Source: CAZPKH01 sp964407165 (GTDB lineage Bacteria > Bacteroidota > Bacteroidia > Bacteroidales > Muribaculaceae). Taken from it: a DNA stretch of 14,024 bases. Each line of letters opens with the position of its first letter. Positions within the stretch are counted from its first letter, which is position 1. The translations under genes and the position numbers were made by a program. The stretch covers positions 1 through 14,024 of the forward strand of contig CAYOUJ010000058.1 of NCBI GenBank assembly GCA_964407165.1, written 5' to 3'. A model generated the notes under the pieces. It was not told where the DNA came from and searched no databases. It was given only the letters and a program-made list of their open reading frames with translations. Positions 8,105 to 14,024 of the stretch are shown here, piece after piece.

Positions 8105-9049
8105 CTGAACAAAAAATGCCCGTCATGCAATTCCCCCATCGTAAAGAAGAACGGCAAGAGAAATGGCGTTCAGCTTTACAAGTGCATGGCCTGCGGGCGC
8201 CAGTTCCGCGGAGGTCGAGGCCTCTGCAAGGAAAAGGCTTGGAAACTTTACCTCGAACACAAGCAGACAGCCAGTGAGATAGGTGCGTTGTATGGTGTGA
8301 GCGCGTCTACCGTAAGACGTCGTCTTGCCCAAGTAAGCATCCAATGGGAGCAGCCCCGTCTTAAGGGCGAGGGCTGCATCCATCTGGATGCCACCTACTT
8401 CAGCCGCAGCCGCGGCGTGTTGGTAGCTCTTGAAACCGGCACCGGACGTCTTATGTACATGGCACATATCGGCCATGAGCGCAGGGCACACTACGAGGCC
8501 GCGGTGCGCCATATCGTCGCCGGTGGCTACAAGATACGCGGCCTGGTGATGGATGGTATACAACGTGGAGAAAACGAGCTGTCGGCGTATCCCATACAGA
8601 TGTGCCACTTCCATGCCGTGGCATTGGTGCGGCGCAAGCTCACCATGCATCCCAAACTGCCGGCAGCCAAGGAACTGCTGGATCTGGTCTGTAGTCTCAA
8701 AAGTCTGTCGGGCAGTGAGTTCAAGGCCCAGTTGAAGGCCTGAGATAAACGGTGGCATGACTTCTTGTCGGAAAAGACCGTCAACCCCGACACGCACGAG
8801 TCGGTATACACCCACCGACGTCTGCGTTCGGCAAAGAAAAGCCTAAACCATTATCTCCCAATGCTTTTCCAATTCGAGGAGGTAAAGGGGATGCCTAACA
8901 CCAACAACCTGATCGAAGGCACCTTCACTGACCTTAAGAAAGTCCTGCACAACCATGCAGGACTGTCTGCGGCCAATCGTGAACGCCTCGTGAATGGTTA
9001 CTTCCTGGCATACGCTAAACTGCATAATGCTGAAAACCAGAAGCATTGA
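8105..9049 (+). pseudogene. IS256-type transposase with N-terminal zinc ribbon, broken by an in-frame stop
   Basis: This gene encodes a DDE transposase that would cut and join the ends of the surrounding element. Counting from a CTG at 8105 (no ATG lies upstream in frame after the TAA at 8087; the first ATG is 8186, inside the zinc ribbon), the frame is 314 codons long. Residues 5-30 form a zinc ribbon (CPSC...CMAC). A helix-turn-helix-like stretch (TASEIGALYGVSASTVRRRL) follows at about 50-70. The catalytic residues fit the MULE/IS256 pattern: D95 (HLDATYF), D150 (VMDGIQ) followed by the C-x-x-H motif (CHFH, 167-170), and E271 (NNLIEGTF). Codon 213 (8741-8743) is TGA; the frame continues intact afterwards and the context (KA-stop-DKRWHDFL) suggests a TGG tryptophan mutated to TGA. 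The truncated product would lack the catalytic E, so this copy is probably inactive. The family resembles the 'variant Zn-binding' IS256 or IS1249 group; the assignment is from motifs only. Confidence 0.85.
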
Positions 9050-9080
9050 GACCTCCTGCCGAGGTGCCTGCGGCCCTTTC

Positions 9081-9149
9081 TTGAACGCCTGGGATGGGTT
9101 TTCCTTGGCATGGGCGAAAATGCATAATACAGAAAGGGAGAAGGCCTAA
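9081..9149 (+). pseudogene. Remnant of a second, related transposase C-terminus
   Basis: The frame reads LNAWDGFSLAWAKMHNTERE then KA and a stop. It aligns without gaps to the last residues of the transposase just upstream (NGYFLAYAKLHNAENQKH, stop), sharing G, LA, AK, HN, E and K at corresponding places. The DNA of the two segments is also visibly similar. This fits a leftover 3' end of a diverged sister element, and the inner right end at 9293-9313 may belong to it. Confidence 0.6.
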
Positions 9150-9175
9150 GACCTTCTCCCGGACTGCATTATGCA
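9121..9175. terminator. Long hairpin after the transposase, possible terminator
   Basis: An outer stem TGCATAATACAG (9121-9132) pairs with CTGCATTATGCA (9164-9175), one mismatch. It encloses a perfect 9-bp stem GGGAGAAGG (9136-9144) with CCTTCTCCC (9152-9160). It may end transposase transcription or block read-through into the element. There is no U-tract. Confidence 0.5.
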
Positions 9176-9292
9176 ATATTCGGCGGCTCTATTCCTGCGC
9201 GAGGTTGCTCCCCAGCAGAGCCCCGCTGCGCTTCAAGCCGCAGTGCAAAGTTGGGGAATAGATCTGTATCGGCCAAATCTGGGATGAAAAAA

Positions 9293-9313
9293 CAGCCTGC
9301 AAAATGACTATTA
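9293..9313 (-). repeat. IS right end, inner copy
   Basis: 21 of the 24 end bases are present in inverted orientation; the innermost three differ (AAA instead of TTT). It lies about 100 bp inside the outer right end. Confidence 0.85.
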
Positions 9314-9393
9314 GCGCTGTTAATTTCTGTGAAAATGGCCATCAAAACTTTTGAATAGCCATAAGCCATTGGATTGTAGTTTATTAGGTGGGG

Positions 9394-9417
9394 TTTCAGC
9401 CTGCAAAATGACTATTA
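9394..9417 (-). repeat. IS right end, outer copy
   Basis: Perfect inverted match to both left ends over 24 bp; it marks the right boundary of the element. Confidence 0.9.
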
Positions 9418-9422
9418 CGCCC

Positions 9423-9467
9423 AAATTAAGGAGGTTAAGGAAATTAAGGAAATTAAGGAGCTTAAGG
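9423..9467. repeat. 9-bp tandem repeat NNNTTAAGG, five units
   Basis: AAATTAAGG, AGGTTAAGG, AAATTAAGG, AAATTAAGG, AGCTTAAGG in exact register, starting 6 bp after the IS right end and running into the terminator hairpin of the neighbouring gene. Confidence 0.85.
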
Positions 9468-9495
9468 TCGTTAAATTCCTTAAGCTCCCTAATTT
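9450..9495 (-). terminator. Terminator hairpin of the modular surface-protein gene
   Basis: A perfect 11-bp stem GGAGCTTAAGG (9457-9467) with CCTTAAGCTCC (9478-9488) is extended by AAATTA (9450-9455) with TAATTT (9490-9495). It begins 22 bases after the stop codon at 9517-9519 and, on the minus strand, is followed by T-rich sequence. It could work on both strands. Confidence 0.7.
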
Positions 9496-9516
9496 AGTTA
9501 TTGTCAGAGTAATCGC

Positions 9517-12500
9517 TTACTTGAGGTAGACGGTGCGGGCGGAGGTGCCTTGGCGGAGGATGTAGAAGCCGCGCGAGGGATTGACGACGCGGATGCCCTG
9601 CAGGTTGTAATACTCAACCTCGCCGTTGGCGTCGAAGAGGAGGGTCTCGACGCCGGTGATGTTGTCCTTGAGGGTGACGGTGCCTTCGTCGAAGTCAACC
9701 TTCAGCTCGGCGGTGAACGCGGTCTCGCCCTCGGGGAGGGTGTAGTTGATCTTGAAGGCGTTGTCGTTGTTGCCCAGGTAGATCTTTGCGGAGGAGCCGG
9801 GGTTGAGGACATACTGGTCGGTCTCGGCGCCCCAGCGGCGTCCGATGGAGCTCCAGTCGCCGGTGGTGCCTTGCTTCTCGCAGAGGCTGAAGGAGTTGCC
9901 GGAGAAGTCGACGGTGCCGGTGAATGTGTTGCCGTCCTTGGTCAGCGGAGCCACGGCTGCGCAGTCCCAGCTGCCGGCCACCAGCTCGCCGATGACATAC
10001 AGGGTCTCGGGCACCTCGGAGGGAGCGTCGGTGGCGTTGACGCCGGAGATGACGCCCTCGGCGAGGTCGACGGTGATGGTCCACTGTCCGTCGCCGTAGG
10101 CGAGCTTGATGTTGCTCGTGCCGCTGACGAGGGCATACTTGGTGGCGCCGGTGTTGTCGGCTATGAGTTCGCCGTCTTTGACGCAGTATGCGCCGGCGTT
10201 GAAGCCTTCCCAGTCGCCGGAGGCAGAGCTCTTGGCGGTGGAGATCTTAAACTCGGTGGTGCCCTTGGGGAGGGTGAAGGTGAATACCTTGCCGGTGCCC
10301 TCGACCACCTCGGGTGCGCTCGGGTCCCAGTTGCCGCTGAGGCCGGCGACATAGAGGGTGTCGGGAGCCACGTACGGCCAGGAGATGTAATAAGTGCCGT
10401 AGGTCGAACCCATGTAGCCCAAGACGGCGACGTAGCCGGAGTTTTCGCCCAGGTTATAGACGTAGCCGTAGCCGGCGTCGACGAAGGGCTGGAAGCAGTA
10501 GTCGGAGTCGCCCGTCAGGCCGGTGTAGACGTTGGCGTTGCCGGAGGTGGCGGTGGCGTCTTCCACGCCGCTGCGTATGCCGGCGATGGCGGTGATGGCT
10601 CGCGAGGAGTCGTAGGTGACCTTCATGTCATAACCCTCGACGCCGGCGAAGGCGCGGATGATCAGATAGTTGTCCTCCTCCTCATAGCTCTCGACGGTGG
10701 GACGGATGGTGCCGTAGGTGCTGTCGGGGAGCACGTTGGGATAGGTCCAGTTGTCATAGTCGCCGACCTCGCCGGTGACGGTGAAGACAGGCTCGGGCAC
10801 GTACGGCCAGGCGATGTAGTAGAGCGAGGCGACGCCGTTCATGTACGACATGATGCCCATGTAGCCGGTGTCTTTGCCGTTGTCGTAGAGGAACATGTAG
10901 CTCGAGCTTACGTAGGGCTGCATGTAATAGTCGGTGTCACCCGTCAGGCCGGTGTAGAGGGTGGCGTAGCCCTTGGTGGTGACGGTGCCTTCCTCGCCGC
11001 TGTAGATGGGAGCGATGCCGGTGATGGTGTTGCCCTCGCGGTAAACCTTGAGGTCGTAACCCTCGACGCCTGCGTAGGCGCGGAAGATGATGTAGTCGTC
11101 ATAGCTCTCCACGGAGGGCTTGGTCTTGCCGTAAACGCTGTCGGGGAGTGCGTTGGGATAGTTCCAGGCGGCGTAGTCGGCGGTCTTGCCGACGGCCACG
11201 TAGTTGGGGGCCACGCGCTCGCCCCATACTATGGTCGACTGGCCGAAGAGGGGGGTGGTGAGGTAGTTGGTGGTCTTGTAGGCGAAAGCCCAGTCGTCGA
11301 GGGCGATGGTCTTGAGGCCCCAGTCGTTGGTATATGTGCCGTAGACGGTGCTGACGGAGTCGGCCTTGGAGATGCTGATGCCGCCGGTGGAGAGGACGGT
11401 GTACGGGTAGGTGTACAGGTCGCCGTAGGCGCTGGGGCTGTAGCCGGTGTACTGGCTGGCCATGCTGGCGCTGTCGCCGTCGATGGCGATGAAGATGGCA
11501 TAGTAGTTGCTGTTGCCGAGGCCGAGGACGTTGACGCCGCCGGTGGTCTCCTCGACTACGATGCCGTACGAGCCGTCGGCGCCATAATAGTCGTCGTGGT
11601 AGCTGATGACGGCATTGTGCGGGCGCAGCACGGTGGAGGCGCCGCAGTCGTAGTAATACGTGATGCCGCTGTAGGAGAAGAGGATAATCCAGGAGCCGTC
11701 GATCGTCAGGGTGCCGTCGGCGTTGAGGGTGCCGGTGAGGGCGTCGGTCTCGCTATAGTCAGAGGGGTCGCCCTTGTAGAGGCGGTAAGCGCCGTAGGTG
11801 GAGTGGTAGTATACGGTCTGTGCGGCGGGGATGGTGACGGCGCCGGTGGCGGGGTCGTAGGTGCCGCTGACGGTGTAGTTGGAGTTGGGTATGAAGAGGT
11901 TCTTCAGCCCGATGGTGTTGGTGACGCCGTCAAAGTCGACGGTGACGCCGTTCTGGCCGATTCGGTCGAGGCACTTGAGGCTGTCGGCGTTGAATGCCAG
12001 GTAGTCGGCGAGCATGTCAGAGCCTTCGAAGGGGTTGTCGGTGATGACGGCGGCGACAACGGTCTTGGCCTCCATGTCGACGGTGATGAAGTAGTTGCCG
12101 GCGGGGAGGGTGAATGCGCTGTCGGGGTTCTCCTTGACGACGGGTGCGGCCACGCCGGCGGTGAGGGCGTAGTTGTTTGTCTCGGCGCCGTAGCGGGGAG
12201 CGATGCCGGCCCAGTCGATGGAGTCAGTGCCGACGTTCTCGCAGAAGGAGAAGTAGGCGGGGTCGCCGGTGAGGGAGACCTCGGCGGTGAACACCTGACC
12301 GTCGCGATTCATGGGCACCACCTTGGAGGGATCCCAGGAAACCTGCTGGCCGTCAAGCTCGAAGGTGCCGATGATGTTGAGGCTCTCTACCATGCCGGCC
12401 TTGACCAGCTCGGCGTCGTCGACGGTCGAGAAGACGAGCGTGGCGGGAGTCCATGAGCCATACCACCGTGAAGCTGCGGTGTCAAGGGCGCACCAGTTTT

Positions 12501-13647
12501 CGGATGAGGTGCAGTTGGCGCCCTTCCAGGATACAGTTTTGAGATCTTCGGAGTAGGAGCCTTGAACGTCAGGGCTTGAAGCGGCGTTGCACAACTGGTA
12601 GACAAGCAGGTAGTCGTCGCGCTTGCTGTTGGCGGTGCTATAGGTAATATCGGCGAAGTCGTCGGAGGTGAACTTGCCGGTGCGTTCCTCCTGGTTGAGG
12701 ACCATGCGCACGGGGCTGCCCTTGTAGTTATAGATGACGGGGCCTACTTCCATGTAGTCGACGCCCTCCTCGGTATAGTAACGGCCCAGGACGGGGATGT
12801 TATACTCTTTCGACGAGTAGGTGTAGGTCAGAGTGCCGTTTGCGGGAACCATGCCGGTCACGCCGTTGGTGGTAATGCTGATGCCGGTGAGGCTGCCGGT
12901 AGAGGAGTTGCGAGCGCACAGACCCAGACCGGTATAGACGTAGTTGCCGGAGGTGTAGGGCAGGGTGGTGCTCGAGAGGGTGCCGTCGTCGTTAAGCTGG
13001 AACGTGATGGTCAGCCCGTACAGACAGTTGTAGGAGGTGCCGGAGGTGTGGCGCAGGGCATAATAGTAGTATTCGGTGGTGCCGTTTACGCCCATTACGT
13101 TGTTTTCCGAGGTCGAGAAACAGGGGAACGAGATTGTGCCCTCGTCGAGGTCGACCAATGCGTAAGCGCTCATGTAAGACTGGACGGTGGCTGATAGCTG
13201 GGGGAATGTGACCGTGACGCGTCCCACGCTGTCGTTGGCGGAGAGCTGTATGACGGTGTAGTAGTCAGTGTCCCAGTAAGGGCTGGTGCCCTTGATGACC
13301 CAGTTGCCGTAAATGTCGCTTATGTTGGCGATTTTGCGGCGGGGCTTAGCGTCTTTCTTGAAGACGGAGTAGACGGGGAGGGTTGCCTCTTCGACGGAGA
13401 ACACCGTAGCCTCCTGCTCGGGGGCGAGGACGCCTATGCCCGTCTCGGGGGCGGAGGGGAGCACGAGCGGAGCCGGGTTGGTGGCTGTGGCCGGAGCCTG
13501 CGGGGTGACGGCCACGGTGCGGGCGGCGGAGATGGCAGCTGCTGAACGGGCGCCCACGGCGTCGGCTTTCGCATCTGTATCGGCGAAAGCCATCGCGGGA
13601 ACGGCGACGGCGCAGAGTGCAACTGCCAAGCGGGTAAACTTGTTCAT
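9517..13647 (-). CDS. Large modular secreted surface protein with SusE/SusF-like modules and T9SS-like tail
   Basis: Complete, 1376 residues, ATG at 13645-13647, TAA at 9517-9519. Residues 1-22 are a signal peptide (MNKFTRLAVALCAVAVPAMA), followed by a low-complexity Ala/Pro/Thr linker to about residue 75. A beta-rich domain opens with IYGNWVIKG near 110. Two homologous modules at about 422-535 and 1214-1330 share S-W-D, D-G-x-x-F-T, F-S-(F/L)-C-E and R-(Y/W)-G-A-E-T, reminiscent of SusE/SusF-type carbohydrate-binding repeats (inference; no family match was run). A domain at about 570-810 (RPHNAV...GSYGIVV...YTGYSPSAYGDL) is shared with the N-terminal part of the GLUG protein. Two tandem 140-residue repeats follow (about 814-950 and 951-1093; NALPDSVYGK/NVLPDSTYGT, AGVEGYD(L/M)KV, LYTGLTGD/VYTGLTGD). 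The tail is VEYYNLQGIRVVNPSRGFYI. Glycan binding or adhesion is likely but not proven. The start is supported by the signal peptide; no Shine-Dalgarno is visible. Confidence 0.9.
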   Translation of the reverse strand: MNKFTRLAVALCAVAVPAMAFADTDAKADAVGARSAAAISAARTVAVTPQAPATATNPAPLVLPSAPETGIGVLAPEQEATVFSVEEATLPVYSVFKKDAKPRRKIANISDIYGNWVIKGTSPYWDTDYYTVIQLSANDSVGRVTVTFPQLSATVQSYMSAYALVDLDEGTISFPCFSTSENNVMGVNGTTEYYYYALRHTSGTSYNCLYGLTITFQLNDDGTLSSTTLPYTSGNYVYTGLGLCARNSSTGSLTGISITTNGVTGMVPANGTLTYTYSSKEYNIPVLGRYYTEEGVDYMEVGPVIYNYKGSPVRMVLNQEERTGKFTSDDFADITYSTANSKRDDYLLVYQLCNAASSPDVQGSYSEDLKTVSWKGANCTSSENWCALDTAASRWYGSWTPATLVFSTVDDAELVKAGMVESLNIIGTFELDGQQVSWDPSKVVPMNRDGQVFTAEVSLTGDPAYFSFCENVGTDSIDWAGIAPRYGAETNNYALTAGVAAPVVKENPDSAFTLPAGNYFITVDMEAKTVVAAVITDNPFEGSDMLADYLAFNADSLKCLDRIGQNGVTVDFDGVTNTIGLKNLFIPNSNYTVSGTYDPATGAVTIPAAQTVYYHSTYGAYRLYKGDPSDYSETDALTGTLNADGTLTIDGSWIILFSYSGITYYYDCGASTVLRPHNAVISYHDDYYGADGSYGIVVEETTGGVNVLGLGNSNYYAIFIAIDGDSASMASQYTGYSPSAYGDLYTYPYTVLSTGGISISKADSVSTVYGTYTNDWGLKTIALDDWAFAYKTTNYLTTPLFGQSTIVWGERVAPNYVAVGKTADYAAWNYPNALPDSVYGKTKPSVESYDDYIIFRAYAGVEGYDLKVYREGNTITGIAPIYSGEEGTVTTKGYATLYTGLTGDTDYYMQPYVSSSYMFLYDNGKDTGYMGIMSYMNGVASLYYIAWPYVPEPVFTVTGEVGDYDNWTYPNVLPDSTYGTIRPTVESYEEEDNYLIIRAFAGVEGYDMKVTYDSSRAITAIAGIRSGVEDATATSGNANVYTGLTGDSDYCFQPFVDAGYGYVYNLGENSGYVAVLGYMGSTYGTYYISWPYVAPDTLYVAGLSGNWDPSAPEVVEGTGKVFTFTLPKGTTEFKISTAKSSASGDWEGFNAGAYCVKDGELIADNTGATKYALVSGTSNIKLAYGDGQWTITVDLAEGVISGVNATDAPSEVPETLYVIGELVAGSWDCAAVAPLTKDGNTFTGTVDFSGNSFSLCEKQGTTGDWSSIGRRWGAETDQYVLNPGSSAKIYLGNNDNAFKINYTLPEGETAFTAELKVDFDEGTVTLKDNITGVETLLFDANGEVEYYNLQGIRVVNPSRGFYILRQGTSARTVYLK

Positions 13648-13686
13648 TGCAGAATATTTAGGGTTAATAATTGGATGATAGTAGTG

Positions 13687-13773
13687 ATAAGTGATTAGTG
13701 ATGAATGATTAGCGATAAAGGTATCAATTGATGAGTGATTGGCGATTTTAAACTAATCACTAATCACTCATCA
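13687..13773 (-). terminator. AATCACT-type repeats forming a hairpin between two surface-protein genes
   Basis: The 138-base intergenic stretch (13648-13785) is filled with variants of AGTGATTAGTGAT and its inverse ATCACTAATCACT. TGATGAGTGATT (13729-13740) pairs perfectly with AATCACTCATCA (13762-13773), and the upstream block at 13687-13712 can compete for the same arm. It probably ends transcription of the gene at 13786. A weak promoter-like TACCTTTA for the next gene lies near 13716-13723 on the minus strand. Confidence 0.5.
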
Positions 13774-13785
13774 CTAAGGCGCTGT

Positions 13786-14024
13786 TTATCGGATATAAAC
13801 CTTGGAGGCGGCGCTGCCCTGGCGGCGGATATAGACGCCGTTGGAGGGGTTGTCTACGCGCACGCCCTGCAGGTTGTAATATACGGCAGGTGCATCGGAG
13901 TCGATGTTGACGCCCTCGATGCCGGCGCCCTCCCAAGTGCAGTAATATTGGCCGTAAACTTCGCCAAGATATGCCACGGTGAGCACATAGCCCTTCTGGC
14001 TGGAGGTGAGGTTGCTGACGTAGC
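13786..14024 (-). CDS. Secreted surface protein with T9SS-like tail, 3' end only
   Basis: Open from the window edge to the TAA at 13786-13788; 78 complete codons are visible, the 5' part is outside. The segment reads GYVLTVAYLGEVYGQYYCTW, then a short linker, and ends in the tail AVYYNLQGVRVDNPSNGVYI followed by RRQG and a basic-hydrophobic end (KVYIR). The tail is a more diverged relative of those in the two large genes downstream. The fragment 'GYV..VAYLGEVYGQYYCTW' resembles the ends of the tandem repeats in the neighbouring protein (GYVAVLGYMGSTYGTYYISW), so this gene probably carries the same module. Function beyond export is unknown. Confidence 0.85.
   Translation of the reverse strand, partial: YVSNLTSSQKGYVLTVAYLGEVYGQYYCTWEGAGIEGVNIDSDAPAVYYNLQGVRVDNPSNGVYIRRQGSAASKVYIR

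Larger units (their letters stand above)
7982..9417 (+). mobile_element. Degenerate IS256/MULE-type insertion sequence with doubled ends
   Basis: The same end sequence, starting TAATAGTCATTTTGCAGG and ending CTGAAA (24 bp), occurs directly at 7982-8005 and 8023-8046, and inverted at 9394-9417 (perfect, 24 bp) and 9293-9313 (21 bp). The most natural element is 8023-9417 (1395 bp, perfect 24-bp terminal inverted repeats) carrying one transposase gene. The extra ends and the degenerate second transposase 3' end at 9081-9149 indicate a nested or recombined pair of related elements. I found no target-site duplication for any combination of ends. The element lies between two minus-strand surface-protein genes, its left end close to the GLUG promoter. 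Confidence 0.85.

Noticed and set aside
9169..9369. A 66-codon minus-strand frame in the right part of the IS.
   Set aside because: It has no recognisable features, crosses the inner inverted end, and lies in non-coding IS sequence that also holds hairpins.
7972..9426. Target-site duplication around the IS.
   Set aside because: The 8-9 bases outside each combination of left and right ends do not match (for example GGCTTAAT against CGCCCAAA).
9550..12456. A 968-codon open frame on the plus strand, antisense to the modular surface-protein gene.
   Set aside because: Its product is Val/Gly/Asp/Ala-rich without domains or a signal peptide, as expected opposite a GC-rich gene with biased codons. 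The minus-strand gene has a signal peptide, modules and a sorting tail.

Overview
The window looks like a Bacteroidales chromosome, most likely a GC-rich gut lineage of the Muribaculaceae type. That placement is inferred from three things seen in the sequence. Long secreted proteins end in a short 'YYNLQG(I/V)RV..PS.G.YI.R.G' tail resembling the type A C-terminal domain of the type IX secretion system. One gene encodes a BspA-like leucine-rich-repeat protein. Promoter-like sites match the Bacteroidetes -7 element TAnnTTTG, and no strong Shine-Dalgarno sequences are visible.

Layout, from high to low coordinates because every resident gene is on the minus strand: (1) 13786-14024, the 3' end of a secreted protein with the C-terminal tail; (2) 9517-13647, a complete 1376-residue modular secreted protein; (3) about 7982-9417, a plus-strand insertion sequence (IS) of the IS256/MULE type with an N-terminal zinc ribbon. 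Its transposase has an in-frame stop, both ends are doubled, and a second degenerate transposase 3' end follows it; (4) 1753-7922, a very large GLUG-repeat surface protein whose 5' part is broken by 100 N; (5) 1114-1752, about 600 bp without a credible gene, packed with GC-rich palindromic repeats; (6) 746-1111, a gene-free stretch downstream of a good promoter that folds into a series of strong hairpins, either a long 5' leader or a separate RNA; (7) 1-745, the 5' part of a BspA-like protein.

The resident genes appear to be a cluster of exported surface or adhesin-type proteins. Two share nearly the same C-terminal tail and also a central beta-rich module, so they probably arose by duplication and module shuffling. 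No enzyme, regulator or secretion component is encoded here, so a joint function can only be inferred.

The least expected content is non-coding. A 29-bp GC-rich palindrome is present four times: two copies are intergenic, and two lie inside the large GLUG gene without breaking its frame, one of them ending exactly at the assembly gap. A 54-bp two-hairpin element is present as an inverted pair whose stems differ by compensatory changes. A structured RNA candidate lies upstream of the BspA-like gene.
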